This document shows positions 26,694 through 35,878 of a DNA stretch of 64,000 bases, piece after piece. The stretch is taken from contig NZ_JYLB01000003.1 in the NCBI RefSeq assembly GCF_001042905.1, positions 496,001-560,000 on the forward strand. The letters are read 5' to 3'. Numbering within the stretch: the stretch's first letter is position 1; each line of letters begins with the position of its first letter. Made by a program: the position numbers and the translations under genes. Below the pieces are notes generated by a model. The model did no database searches, had not been told where the DNA came from, and saw only the letters and a program-made list of their open reading frames with translations. This stretch comes from Pseudomonas lini (GTDB lineage Bacteria; Pseudomonadota; Gammaproteobacteria; Pseudomonadales; Pseudomonadaceae).

Positions 26694-28052
26694 TTAACGA
26701 ATCCCGGCACCTGCCAGGGACTCCGGCGACCACTGCGCCTTGGAAAGCGGATCGATGTACTTGATGCCGCCGTAAGGCCCGACCACACCATTGATGTTGT
26801 AGGAACCACCCACCAGGTCGTAGATCATGAAGGGCGTGGAGTCCGGGATCTGCTTGTCGTAGCTCTGGCTGAGGAACGCGAAGGAGCCACGGTACAGCTG
26901 ACCACGGGCGTCATATTGGTCAGAGGCCAGAGCGGTCCAGCTGTCTTCATCGAGGTAGAAGCGACGCTTCTGATAGATGTGCCGGGCGCCGGACTTGAGG
27001 TTGCCCTCCACCACCCACACCCGGTGTTTTTCCCAGCGCACATAATCCGGTGCCAGGTGATTGGCCGTGGTCAGCGATTTGGGGTCCTGAGCGTAGGTCA
27101 GCTTGTAGGTGTTGTACGGCACGATCATTTCCTGCTTGCCCACCAGCTTCCAGTCGTAGCGGTCCAGCGCACCGTTGAACACGAAAACATCATCGTAGGT
27201 GCCCGCGCCGGCGGTGCCCGGGTTAGGTGTGTCGTAGGCCAGGTTGGGTGCCAGTTTCACGCGGCGCTGGCCAGGCAAGTATTGCCAGGCGCGACGCGGT
27301 TGCTGCAATGGGTTGGCCGCGTCCTTGAGCATTATTGCTTCGCCGGCCCGGCGTGCCGGGCCGGTATAGGACAACTTCATCTGGTAGTAGACGTCGGCGC
27401 TGCTGATCGGCTGCGTCAGGTTCTCGTAGATCGGATAGGAAATGGATGCCTGCCCCGTGATCGCCAGACTCGCAATGCCGGCGGAATCGACGTTCCAGGA
27501 GTCGTACTTGGAGTTGATGTTGACCCCCTGAAAACGCAACAGGAAGTTCCACATCGCCTCGTTGCCCGACTGCGGAATCGGGAACGGCACACCGGGCAGT
27601 ACGTTATCGATAGCCAACCCGCCCTCGAGGGATTTGGCGCCGGTGGCGTTTTTCATGCCATTGTCCAGCACAGCCTTAGGCAAAGAGACTGTACGGTGGG
27701 TCGGGTAGACATTGACGTGGAAGCTTGGGAAACGTTTGGCCAGTTCCGCCGTAGTTGCAGTGAGCAAGCCCTTGTACTGATCGACGTTCTTGCCGTCGAT
27801 CACCAGCAACGGTTTTTCGTTGACGAAGGGATCCGGACGCATGCTGTCACCGGATTTGAAACTGGCCGGCGGCGTGGTCAGGCCACCGTCATAGGCGGGA
27901 ATCGAACCATCGGCATTTCCGGCCTTTTCAGCCCCGACCAAGGTCAGGCTGCTGCCCAACTTGGCGGCGTCCTGGGTTGAAACAGCGGCCTGTGCCTGGG
28001 CAGCAAGGACCATGGCCAGCGAAGCGGCCAACACGGTTTTTGCGAATTTCAT
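26694..28052 (-). CDS. DUF1329 domain-containing periplasmic protein
   Basis: 452 aa. Signal peptide (MKFAKTVLA...AAQAQA), then the DUF1329 fold, which resembles LolB/LppX-like lipid-binding beta-sheets. Typical phrases: 'DGGLTTPPASFKSGDSM', 'VWVVEGNLKSGARHIYQKR', 'YNINGVVGPYGGIKYIDPL'. DUF1329 genes nearly always follow a DUF1302 gene, as here. It probably ferries a hydrophobic ligand between outer and inner membrane. SD AGGAG precedes ATG. Confidence 0.85.
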   Translation of the reverse strand: MKFAKTVLAASLAMVLAAQAQAAVSTQDAAKLGSSLTLVGAEKAGNADGSIPAYDGGLTTPPASFKSGDSMRPDPFVNEKPLLVIDGKNVDQYKGLLTATTAELAKRFPSFHVNVYPTHRTVSLPKAVLDNGMKNATGAKSLEGGLAIDNVLPGVPFPIPQSGNEAMWNFLLRFQGVNINSKYDSWNVDSAGIASLAITGQASISYPIYENLTQPISSADVYYQMKLSYTGPARRAGEAIMLKDAANPLQQPRRAWQYLPGQRRVKLAPNLAYDTPNPGTAGAGTYDDVFVFNGALDRYDWKLVGKQEMIVPYNTYKLTYAQDPKSLTTANHLAPDYVRWEKHRVWVVEGNLKSGARHIYQKRRFYLDEDSWTALASDQYDARGQLYRGSFAFLSQSYDKQIPDSTPFMIYDLVGGSYNINGVVGPYGGIKYIDPLSKAQWSPESLAGAGIR

Positions 28053-28093
28053 CTTGTTATTCTCCTGCTTGCATTGAGCAAATCAGTGGTGAA

Positions 28094-30106
28094 TCAAAAA
28101 GTGGTTTTCATCGTCAGGTAAACGGCGCCACGGTCCTCAGTCGTGGCCCCACCACCGGAGAAGGCCGAGTAGCCGCCGCCGTAACACGCGTAGTTTTCAT
28201 TGCCGCTAAAGGCATTGGGGGTGGAGCCGTCGCCGCTGCCAGCATTGGCGGCGCCGGTGCTCAAACCGCTGGTATCGCACTTATCGGTCTCGCCGAAGGA
28301 GTCCACGTACTTCAGGTCGACGAAGTATTTGTTGTACACAACGGCCCCCACGCCCACGGCATAGTTGCCGGTGTTTTTGGCACCGCCACCGGACACCGGT
28401 GACACGCCGTCCAGGCCGACGTTGATGGACATCGGTGCGTTGAGATCAACCCCTGGGAACACCTGGTACCAGGTCGGCGTGAAGTTGACCGCGATGCCCC
28501 AGTTGTCCCGGGTCGGCTGGTCGATGCCGCGATAGGTGTCCTTGCCCTTGTAGAGCGCTTCGTTCTTGCTATCGAGCTTGAGCAAGTTGCTGTAGTACAA
28601 CTCGGCGAGCAGGCTGGCCGAATCGAACACCGGTGTTTTCGGGAAGGTCATCAGGCCGTTGAGCGTCCAGTGCAACGTGTCACCGGTGGCGCTCATGCTG
28701 TCGCCCTTTTGCGGGGTGTCATAGATCACACCGGTGGCCGCCGTGCGGGCCGGCAACAGCCCAAGACCTGCGCCCAAACCCCGCGGCCCTGTCGAGCTGA
28801 CAACCGCGGGAATACTGGCCAGCGGCATGTTGTGACGAATGTTCAGGTCCGAACCCACACTGATTCCGCCCACATCCTTGGACAAACTCAGGCCAACGAT
28901 CTTGATGTTGTCGGCATAGGCCAGCTGATAGGTGCTGGTGCTCAACGAATTGAGGGTGTTGACCACCGCGGGCACCATGCCGGCAGGCGGGGTACCGTTG
29001 GGATTGGCCGAGGTCAGGCCGGTGGCGTTCAACCAGGCTTGCGGCAGGATTTCCGAAGTTTCGCGGTAGTAAACGCCGAGGGTGCCATCCAGCCAGGCCG
29101 GCGACCACTTGGCCATCACGCCCCAATCTCCGCGCTTATCCGGCGTCAGGTCGTGACCGCGACGCACATTGGTCAAGCCGTTGCACGGTGCCAGACCACA
29201 GCCCAGTGGACTGCCCGGCACCACGCCGTTGGTGTTGCCTAGCAGGAACGACTGCGCACCGAAGCCGACCAGATCGGAACCGCCATAGTAAGTACCGGCT
29301 TCAGGCAGGCGGGCGGCATCCCAATCGAGGAAATACTGAGCGCCCACAGTCAATTCGGGATTGACGGTGAACGACATCGACAGCTGGTTGCGCGGAACGA
29401 ACAGCTCCTTGGCTTCAGTTCCCGGCGAGGCGGCCAGTTTGGCCAGGTCCAGGCCGGACTGGCCGTAGCTTATCGAGTGCACCGGGTTGAGGATGGTTTC
29501 ACCCCAGAACACGTTGTGCTGACCGGCCTTGACGCTCAACAGCGATTCTTCGCCCACTTCGGTGCTGTAGAACACGAAGGCGTCGAGAATTTCGCCGGAT
29601 GGACCGGTGTAGTAACGCTGGGCGTAGTTGCTCAGGTGCGGGCTGCCGTTGCCGACATTGTCGCCGGTGACCCCGGCCAGGCGTGGATCGTTGGCGACCA
29701 GACCCGACCGTGCGTCATTGCCATTGACGAACGGGTTGGAATTGGAACCGGTGTTCTCGTAGGCCTTGTCGTACCAACTGGCGGCACTGACGCGAAAGCC
29801 CACGTGGTTCTGGTAAACCACATCCATCTCGGTCAACAGGTCAACGCGATTGGTGATGTTGGTTCCGGCCTTGCGGAAGTTGTAGTCGCCATCGTTGTTG
29901 TTCGGTGTCGCCAACATGCGCTTGTCGGCGCTTTCGGTGCGTACGCCGTAGTTGTACTTCACGGTGTTATCCAGGCGCACGGTCCAGTCCGGGTTACCTG
30001 TGTCGAGTTCGATCGCCTGCGCGACCGGCACGGCGGCGGCCAAAATGGCCGAGGCCAACAAGGTGTAACGCGAGGGTGCGAACCCGTGACTCTTATTGTT
30101 GTGCAT
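28094..30106 (-). CDS. DUF1302 outer-membrane beta-barrel protein
   Basis: 670 aa. Signal peptide ending near '...AVPVAQA', many alternating beta-strand segments, and a terminal Phe (...LTMKTTF), as expected for BAM-inserted barrels. The N-terminal strand 'DWTVRLDNTVKYNYGVR' is characteristic of DUF1302. First gene of the lipid cluster, 41 bp ahead of DUF1329. Likely an outer-membrane channel for hydrophobic compounds. Confidence 0.85.
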   Translation of the reverse strand: MHNNKSHGFAPSRYTLLASAILAAAVPVAQAIELDTGNPDWTVRLDNTVKYNYGVRTESADKRMLATPNNNDGDYNFRKAGTNITNRVDLLTEMDVVYQNHVGFRVSAASWYDKAYENTGSNSNPFVNGNDARSGLVANDPRLAGVTGDNVGNGSPHLSNYAQRYYTGPSGEILDAFVFYSTEVGEESLLSVKAGQHNVFWGETILNPVHSISYGQSGLDLAKLAASPGTEAKELFVPRNQLSMSFTVNPELTVGAQYFLDWDAARLPEAGTYYGGSDLVGFGAQSFLLGNTNGVVPGSPLGCGLAPCNGLTNVRRGHDLTPDKRGDWGVMAKWSPAWLDGTLGVYYRETSEILPQAWLNATGLTSANPNGTPPAGMVPAVVNTLNSLSTSTYQLAYADNIKIVGLSLSKDVGGISVGSDLNIRHNMPLASIPAVVSSTGPRGLGAGLGLLPARTAATGVIYDTPQKGDSMSATGDTLHWTLNGLMTFPKTPVFDSASLLAELYYSNLLKLDSKNEALYKGKDTYRGIDQPTRDNWGIAVNFTPTWYQVFPGVDLNAPMSINVGLDGVSPVSGGGAKNTGNYAVGVGAVVYNKYFVDLKYVDSFGETDKCDTSGLSTGAANAGSGDGSTPNAFSGNENYACYGGGYSAFSGGGATTEDRGAVYLTMKTTF

Positions 30107-30234
30107 TGCGTTGTCTCCGCCTTTTTGTATTTGTTTTAAGCGCAGCCGCCCTCGCGCACCCTCTTGTTCCAGGGGTTTGCGTTTTTCAGGAGTGAGGGCA
30201 AATGCCGGATGGCTGGGGCCAACCGGCGCCTGAA

Positions 30235-30801
30235 TTAGCGATCCAACTGCAGGATGAGTGCTTCGGCTTGCGGCCAGAGGCCAAACCCTGCAGTCGGATT
30301 GAGATGACCGACTTCGCCGAGATTGAGCAGTTCGCTGCCCCAGCTGTCAGCCAGACAAGTGACGGCGTCCAGGCTGGCGAGGTGGTCGTTGGTACTGGCG
30401 GCCACCAGACTGCGGAACGGCAGTGGCTCTTTTGGTAGAGGATTCCAACCCTGGGTGCGCAGGGTTTCAGCGGATGGGTAGCCTTGCGGCCAATGAGCAT
30501 CGAGGTCCGGAGGCGTGGCCAGCAGCGCGCCCTTGATCGGACGACTGTGCTGCGCAGCCCAGTGCGCGACCATCAGCACACCGGCACTGTGAGCGACCAG
30601 AATCACCGGCCCGTCGATCTGCTCCAGCGCGTGCTGGATCGCTTCGACCCGCTTGGCGCAATCGAGCTTGTCGGTTTCCAGCGGCGGCACGCTGCGCACT
30701 TTGCAGAGCCTTGCCTCAAGCAGCGTTTGCCAATGCTCGGCAACGTGCTCACGCAGACCCGGTACGATCAGAACGGTTGCTGCAGTTTGCAGTTTGTCCA
30801 C
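30235..30801 (-). CDS. RBBP9/YdeN-family alpha/beta hydrolase
   Basis: 188 aa, complete for the RBBP9/YdeN serine-hydrolase family. Nucleophile elbow 'VAHSAG' (~residue 70), acid near 'STNDHL' and His in 'GEVGHLNPTAG'. The start is GTG at 30801 with AAGGTG upstream. It is 128 bp ahead of DUF1302 on the same strand but has its own likely promoter. Substrate unknown; esterase activity is expected. Confidence 0.8.
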   Translation of the reverse strand: MDKLQTAATVLIVPGLREHVAEHWQTLLEARLCKVRSVPPLETDKLDCAKRVEAIQHALEQIDGPVILVAHSAGVLMVAHWAAQHSRPIKGALLATPPDLDAHWPQGYPSAETLRTQGWNPLPKEPLPFRSLVAASTNDHLASLDAVTCLADSWGSELLNLGEVGHLNPTAGFGLWPQAEALILQLDR

Positions 30802-31157
30802 TTCAACACCTTCGCTTTCTCGATGACTCGACTGGCTCTATCGCCAGGGGCTTTTTGTAGGACTGACATTAAAGAGCGCCCACCCCAGGCGCTTTTCATT
30901 GGACGTCAGGCACTTTTCTTTTCATGACAGATTTCCAGGTGTTTGGCGTGCCGCGACCATTGGTCGAAAAACCCCGCAGCTTCGCTGCGGGTCACTGTAA
31001 TCAAGGGGTGAGCGTCGATTGCCCCATGGCAATGGTCGTGATTCGGGACAGGATTGGCCGAGCGCCATCGACGACACCGCAACTGTTCAACCGCTGATGT
31101 GCTGGATATAGTCGCCACGCTCATCTGAATCGCAATCGGCCCAGGAAAGACCTTCGC
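30802..31157. other. divergent intergenic region (hydrolase / AraC regulator)
   Basis: 356 bp without a supported gene. It must hold the promoters of both flanking genes and contains the minus-strand terminator at 30966-30991. A minus-strand frame through here and into the AraC gene has no start signal and is treated as a shadow. Confidence 0.6.
30966..30991 (-). terminator. orphan intrinsic terminator on the minus strand
   Basis: On the minus strand: CCCGCAG-CGAAG-CTGCGGG followed by GTTTTTC. A strong hairpin with T-tract, but no minus-strand gene ends here: the hydrolase starts 165 bp further on and the AraC gene is on the other strand. It could end a small RNA from ~31150-30990 or act as an attenuator for the hydrolase. 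Confidence 0.55.
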
Positions 31158-32195
31158 ATGCCCAAGCTTGTTCGCGCCGCCGTCTTGACCAACTACCTGG
31201 AGGTCACCCAGTACCTGGGGTTCAATCCGCGTGATGTGCTGGCCGGCGTCGGCCTGAGCAAAGCCCTGCTGCAAGCGCCCGAACACCGCATCCCCATTGA
31301 TGCCGCCGTGCGCCTGCTGGAAGATTCGGCCGCCGCCAGTGGCTGCCAGAGCTTCGGCCTGAGCATGGCCGAGTCGCGCCAGCTCTCGGACTTCGGCGTG
31401 GTCAGCCTGCTGCTCAGCCACCAGCGAACGCTGCGTGATGCCTTGCAGGTCGTGGTGCATTACCGGCATCTGATGAATGATTCGCTGGCCATCTTCATTG
31501 AAGAGGCCGGCAAGATGGTGATCATTCGTGAGGAGGTGGTCACCGAGTCGCCGATGCCCAGCCGACAAGCCACCGAACTGGCCATCGGGGTGATGTTCCG
31601 CCTGTGCGCCGCCCTGCTCGGCACCCACTGGCGCCCCTACAGCGTCAACTTCACGCACCAGCCTCCCGACAACCTGCAACTGCATCGCCGTCTGTTCGGC
31701 TGCAATCTGGAGTTCGGCAGCGAGTTCAATGGCATTGTCTGTTCCGACGCCAGCCTCGACGCGACCAACCCCAATGCCGACCCGGCGATGGCGCGCTACG
31801 CCCAGAGTTACCTCGACTCACTGCTGAGTCATGAAGGTCCCTCGATGCTGTTCGAGGTGCGCAAAGCCATCTACCTGTTGCTGCCGATGGGACGCGCCAC
31901 CATCGAGCAAATCGCCCAGACCCAAGGCATGAACGTTCGAACCCTGCAACGTCGCCTGAAAGACGACGGCTGCGCCTTCAACGACCTGATCAACGACGTG
32001 CGCCGCGACCTGGTGTTGCGCTACCTGGACAACCCGAATTACTCGTTGGGACGGATCGCTGACATGCTCGGCTATTCGATGGCGAGTTCCTTCACACGCT
32101 GGTTCATCACCCAGTTCGGCATGCCGCCCGCCGCGTGGCGCAGCGCGCAAAAACAGACCACCTCAAAATCTCTCTCTGGTTCCAAAGAGTCCTGA
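31158..32195 (+). CDS. AraC-family transcriptional regulator (arabinose-binding-like sensor)
   Basis: 345 aa. Residues ~15-210 match the 'Arabinose_bd' N-terminal sensor typical of regulators next to lipid and aromatic gene clusters ('AAVLTNYLEVTQYLGFNP'). Residues ~235-335 form the AraC DNA-binding domain ('ATIEQIAQTQGMNVRTLQRR', 'SLGRIADMLGYSMASSFTRW'). Divergent from the hydrolase/DUF1302 cluster, so the likely regulator of it. SD AGGAAAG precedes ATG. Confidence 0.8.
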   Translation: MPKLVRAAVLTNYLEVTQYLGFNPRDVLAGVGLSKALLQAPEHRIPIDAAVRLLEDSAAASGCQSFGLSMAESRQLSDFGVVSLLLSHQRTLRDALQVVVHYRHLMNDSLAIFIEEAGKMVIIREEVVTESPMPSRQATELAIGVMFRLCAALLGTHWRPYSVNFTHQPPDNLQLHRRLFGCNLEFGSEFNGIVCSDASLDATNPNADPAMARYAQSYLDSLLSHEGPSMLFEVRKAIYLLLPMGRATIEQIAQTQGMNVRTLQRRLKDDGCAFNDLINDVRRDLVLRYLDNPNYSLGRIADMLGYSMASSFTRWFITQFGMPPAAWRSAQKQTTSKSLSGSKES

Positions 32196-32468
32196 GCCAG
32201 CCGAACCTCCGAGTAATCTGTGGCCGGCACGGGCAAAAGTCCGCAGCGGATTAGCGGATGCGCCTCCCCGTTGCCCCCCTTCTCCCCCCGCATTCATTGC
32301 CTGAAGGCTTTTCTGACAGCCTCAGGCTTCAAGCATCCCATCCCGATCCTACAAGCGATTAAGTCGCGACTGGCAGCGTCACCTATCCCCCAACGCGCAC
32401 TGTTGTCCCCAGAAACCGATCACTGATGTGGCGCCCAGGGACGGGCTTTGCGCAAAAGGGATGCATTC

Positions 32469-34082
32469 ATGGAAAAGGACTTTGGGGGTCACCACTGCGC
32501 CGTCTGCCGCGACCGCGCCCTGGCAGAACGGACCCGAAAACCCGGGCTTCGACCAGACCCGGCGGAAGAACAACGCAAATACGACGAAATGATGGCCCGG
32601 CAACGGACACAGGCAGAGCAACTCAACGAAGTGTGGGAAGCCAAGGAAGCGCGCGAGGAAGCCGCCATTGTGAAGGTCACTCTGCGTATCGGGGTGTTTT
32701 TTGATGGCTCAGGCAATAACCCGTTCAACGTGGAGATGGGGCGCAAGTGCGCGGCTCATCATCCGGTATCAGCGCAGGATATGGATGGCAATTGCAAGCC
32801 GTACATGCAAGACCCTGACAGCAGTTATGGGGGTGAAGTGACGAATGTTAAGCAGTTGCATGATTTGTATATGGCATCTATCGACCAGGGAAAAATCATC
32901 CAGCAAAAAAAGGCATTCGATAAGGTCTATGTCGAAGGTATTGGTACGACCGCAGGTGGGCAGGATAGTCTGCTGGGCATGGCTTTGGGTCGGGGTGAGA
33001 CCGGTATCGAAGCTCGGGTATTGGATGCATTCGGCCAGATAAAACGGCGGTTACGCAACTTTCATGAGGTCTTCCCGGACATCCAAATCAGCTCCTTGAC
33101 CTTCGACGTGTTCGGCTTCAGCCGTGGTGCGGCCGCCGCCCGACATTTCGCCTGTTTGTGCCTGTCAGGAACCAACAGCCCGCTCAGGGAAACGCTGTAC
33201 CTGCCAAATAGTCTGTTCGACCGGGGCTTCAGCAAGGTCTTTGGTGAAGGGGTCAATGTCGGGTTTATCGGCCTGTTCGACACCGTCGCTTCCTTGGGTG
33301 GCCTGAGTAACCTGGGTAATGTGCGCAGCCCGGCAACCCCCGGGGTCAAGTTGTATTTGATGCCGCACTTCTTTCCCAATGTTTTGCAACTGGTGGCACG
33401 GGACGAATACCGCGCTAATTTCGCCCTCAACAGCGTCAGTCCGGATCATCTGGAAATCAGCCTGCCGGGGGTTCACTCGGATATCGGCGGTGGTTACCGC
33501 GAAGACATCGAAGAGTGCGTGTTACTCAGCCCCATGCAAGCTCTGGAGGTCGGTGAGTTCACCGACGTAAAAACCACCTCGATCTACCGAGAGACACAAC
33601 AGGAACGGGCGAAATGGCACGCCAAGGGCTGGCCAATGGAGATGCTGGAACTGATCACCCCAGATCCGGTAACGCTGCTGCCTGAGCCAAGAGAGCAGAG
33701 CGCGCCGAAACAAAAGCGGGTATTTGTCGGGTTGCAGCTCCGACGTAAGATCGGTGCCGGGCTATCACGGGTATACCTGCGGGTGATGTATGAGGCGGCC
33801 AAAAAACATGGGGTTGAGTTTTACGATATTCAGCAACGCGCCGCTTTGGCACCACCTGCCGAGATTCAGCTAATGTGCGAACGGTTTGTCGCAGGTGATT
33901 ACCGCATTACCGCCGCCGAGGAGCACCTGTTGAAGCTGCGCTACATCCATCAGTCGGCGCACTGGAGCCCGACGTTTCTCTCAGGCCCCCGCACCACCCG
34001 ATTCGAACTGGCCTATGCCCATATCCCAACGGCAGATGCCGTACGGGTGCACCACCCTCATGTACCGGAATGGACGCTGTAA
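32469..34082 (+). CDS. T6SS Tle1-like phospholipase effector (DUF2235)
   Basis: 537 aa. The DUF2235 alpha/beta-hydrolase fold begins near residue 75 ('RIGVFFDGSGNNPFN'). The nucleophile elbow is 'GFSRGAAAARHF' (Ser218), the acid is likely in 'GLFDTVASLGG', and the His in 'GVHSDIGGGY'. These are the Tle1 phospholipase motifs. The N-terminal ~70 residues are charged and carry two CxxC-like cysteines ('HHCAVCRD'), perhaps for docking to a VgrG or PAAR partner. ATG 32469 has SD AAAGGGA; an upstream TTG is possible. No vgrG lies nearby. The putative immunity gene begins two bases after the stop. Confidence 0.8.
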   Translation: MEKDFGGHHCAVCRDRALAERTRKPGLRPDPAEEQRKYDEMMARQRTQAEQLNEVWEAKEAREEAAIVKVTLRIGVFFDGSGNNPFNVEMGRKCAAHHPVSAQDMDGNCKPYMQDPDSSYGGEVTNVKQLHDLYMASIDQGKIIQQKKAFDKVYVEGIGTTAGGQDSLLGMALGRGETGIEARVLDAFGQIKRRLRNFHEVFPDIQISSLTFDVFGFSRGAAAARHFACLCLSGTNSPLRETLYLPNSLFDRGFSKVFGEGVNVGFIGLFDTVASLGGLSNLGNVRSPATPGVKLYLMPHFFPNVLQLVARDEYRANFALNSVSPDHLEISLPGVHSDIGGGYREDIEECVLLSPMQALEVGEFTDVKTTSIYRETQQERAKWHAKGWPMEMLELITPDPVTLLPEPREQSAPKQKRVFVGLQLRRKIGAGLSRVYLRVMYEAAKKHGVEFYDIQQRAALAPPAEIQLMCERFVAGDYRITAAEEHLLKLRYIHQSAHWSPTFLSGPRTTRFELAYAHIPTADAVRVHHPHVPEWTL

Positions 34083-34084
34083 CC

Positions 34085-34738
34085 ATGAAAATGCTGATCG
34101 TGTTATTGGCGCTTGTATCGATAAGTGCCTGCCAACCCGTCGATCCACTGTCGGCCAAAAACGACTACAGGACATCTTGGTGGTATATCGGCTTCACCGA
34201 GCCCGCTCATATGACGGTATGGGTCGAGACCTCCGCTGTCGAGGACATAAAGGGGCGGATTATTTACGATATCGCTGCGGGGGTAGCGGGTAGCAGTGAC
34301 CACGAGAATGGAACTGAAAATGCGCGGGGCTGGGTGGGTATTGGCGGCGCCGGCATGCCCGTCACAGGCGCCGACCTGCCGAAACGCCTCTTTGTGCGTT
34401 GGCAATCGATTGTCGAGCGCAAGACCTACGCGGGCTGGATCGATATCTCCGAATCCACCCGCGATATCATGCGCAACTCGACAGCCCAGCGTTGCCACGA
34501 AACCCCTGAGTTTACTGCCAATCCGAGTGCAGCCCTGAATCTGGGGCTCGCGCCGGGCGGCATCATTCAAGTCTGGGTCTGGGACGACTGTTTCCGCGCC
34601 CACAAGGTCGATCGCGGGCAAGTCGGCATCGAGCCGTTAGGCCCCGATCAAGGCAAGTACAACGGCTTCTACGGCAAGATCAAAGACTCTTCAAAACGCT
34701 ACATCGAACACTTTGGCATTCCCTATGGCAGTTGGTGA
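34085..34738 (+). CDS. DUF2931 lipoprotein, likely immunity protein for the Tle1-like effector
   Basis: 217 aa. The N-terminus 'MKMLIVLLALVSISAC' is a short lipoprotein signal with lipobox ISAC (Cys16). The rest matches DUF2931 ('WWYIGFTEPAHMTVWVETS', 'RLFVRWQSIVERKTYAGWID'), a family found beside Tle1-like lipases. A periplasmic lipoprotein next to a lipase toxin is the usual immunity arrangement. The gap to the effector stop is two bases. The immunity role is inferred from position. Confidence 0.75.
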   Translation: MKMLIVLLALVSISACQPVDPLSAKNDYRTSWWYIGFTEPAHMTVWVETSAVEDIKGRIIYDIAAGVAGSSDHENGTENARGWVGIGGAGMPVTGADLPKRLFVRWQSIVERKTYAGWIDISESTRDIMRNSTAQRCHETPEFTANPSAALNLGLAPGGIIQVWVWDDCFRAHKVDRGQVGIEPLGPDQGKYNGFYGKIKDSSKRYIEHFGIPYGSW

Positions 34739-34756
34739 CGATGCATCTTCGAGCTA

Positions 34757-34795
34757 ATAAAAAAGCGGCGACTGCTGGTACAGTCGCCGCAAAGA
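34757..34795 (-). terminator. intrinsic terminator after the YeiH-like gene
   Basis: GCGGCGACTG-CTGGTA-CAGTCGCCGC (34765-34790). On the minus strand it is followed by TTTTTTATT. It ends the leftward MFS-DsbA-Rieske-YeiH operon; weaker T-richness on the plus side could also stop the DUF2931 transcript. Confidence 0.8.
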
Positions 34796-34825
34796 ACCGG
34801 TATCTGTGACACCGGCCGAGGAGTC

Positions 34826-34857
34826 CTGTGGCGAGGGAGCTTGCTCCCTCGCCACAG
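34826..34857. repeat. 32-bp perfect palindrome (mini repeat)
   Basis: CTGTGGCGAGGGAGC-TT-GCTCCCTCGCCACAG. It is the end sequence of the 13671/14918 repeat class in back-to-back form, between convergent genes. Confidence 0.75.
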
Positions 34858-34867
34858 TTTTGTGTGC

Positions 34868-35878
34868 TTACATTCCCCACCGCAGCAACAGCAGCACCAA
34901 CACAACAAGGAACACTGTCTCCCCCACCATCAACAAAATGGGTTTGATGCCGACAGCCGCCAGCTCCTTGAGTTGGGTCTTCATGCCCAGGGCGCTGATG
35001 GAAACCACCAGGCACCAGCGCGACAATTCATTGACCGATCCCTGCACCACCGGGGCTATCCAGCCGGTGCTGTTGATACAGGCCAGAATCAGAAACCCGA
35101 CGGCGAACCACGGCAGCAGCGGCGGTCGTTTGCCCGCCGGGTCGGCGCCCTGCAGGCGGGTAATCATCGCGGCGCAGACGATCACCGGCAGCAGCATGGC
35201 AACCCGCATCAGCTTGATCACCGTGGCCGTATCGCCGGTCTCGGTCGACATGCTGTAACCGGCACCGACCACCTGGGCGACATCATGGATGGTCGCCCCC
35301 AAGAACACGCCCGCCACTTGCGGCGACAACGACAGCCAGTTGGCAATCATCGGGTACACGATCATCGCCAGGGTCGACAGCGCCGACACCCCGATCACCG
35401 TGAATAACGTTGCGCGTTCTTTCTGCGGATGGTTCGGCAATGCCGCCGCCAGCGCCAACGCCGCCGACGCACCACAAATCGCGGTGGCCCCACCGGTGAG
35501 CATGCCGAACAAACGCTGAAACCCCAGCGCCTTTGCCGCGATCACCGAAACGCCGATCGTCACCACCACCACAATCACCACCAGCGCCACAGGCTTCCAG
35601 CCCAGCGCGGCAATCTGTTCGAGCGTGATGCGCATGCCCAGCAACGCCACGCCAATGCGCAACACCGTGCGCGCCGTGAACTCGATGCCAGCCTTGCAGG
35701 CGCCGTCACCGGCCAGGAAGTTCAGCGCCATGCCCAACAGCAAGGCAAACAGCATCACCGGCGCGCCGTAGTGCTCGGACAAAAAGGACGCGGCCGCCGC
35801 CACGATCAGACTGACGACAAAACCCGGCGCCAGTTCGCGCGTTCGGCTATGGATACGGGTAAGAGCGATGGCGCTCAT
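34868..35878 (-). CDS. YeiH-family putative sulfate exporter
   Basis: 336 aa with ~10 predicted helices. UPF0324/YeiH motifs: 'LRIGVALLGMRITLEQI', 'LTGGATAICGASAALALA', 'GVFLGATIHDVAQVVGAGY'. The start ATG overlaps the Rieske gene stop by 4 bp. Family members are assigned as sulfate or small-anion exporters, often near sulfonate or taurine breakdown genes; with the TauD-type oxygenase nearby this could clear released sulfite or sulfate. Substrate not shown by the sequence. Confidence 0.75.
   Translation of the reverse strand: MSAIALTRIHSRTRELAPGFVVSLIVAAAASFLSEHYGAPVMLFALLLGMALNFLAGDGACKAGIEFTARTVLRIGVALLGMRITLEQIAALGWKPVALVVIVVVVTIGVSVIAAKALGFQRLFGMLTGGATAICGASAALALAAALPNHPQKERATLFTVIGVSALSTLAMIVYPMIANWLSLSPQVAGVFLGATIHDVAQVVGAGYSMSTETGDTATVIKLMRVAMLLPVIVCAAMITRLQGADPAGKRPPLLPWFAVGFLILACINSTGWIAPVVQGSVNELSRWCLVVSISALGMKTQLKELAAVGIKPILLMVGETVFLVVLVLLLLRWGM

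Noticed and set aside
30906..31685. Minus-strand frame across the hydrolase/AraC gap
   Set aside because: Overlaps the 5' half of a clear AraC-family gene, passes through the orphan terminator and has no recognisable domain.
32196..32468. Gap before the Tle1-like gene checked for a PAAR, adaptor or small gene
   Set aside because: Short frames here lack SD and similarity; nothing supported was seen.
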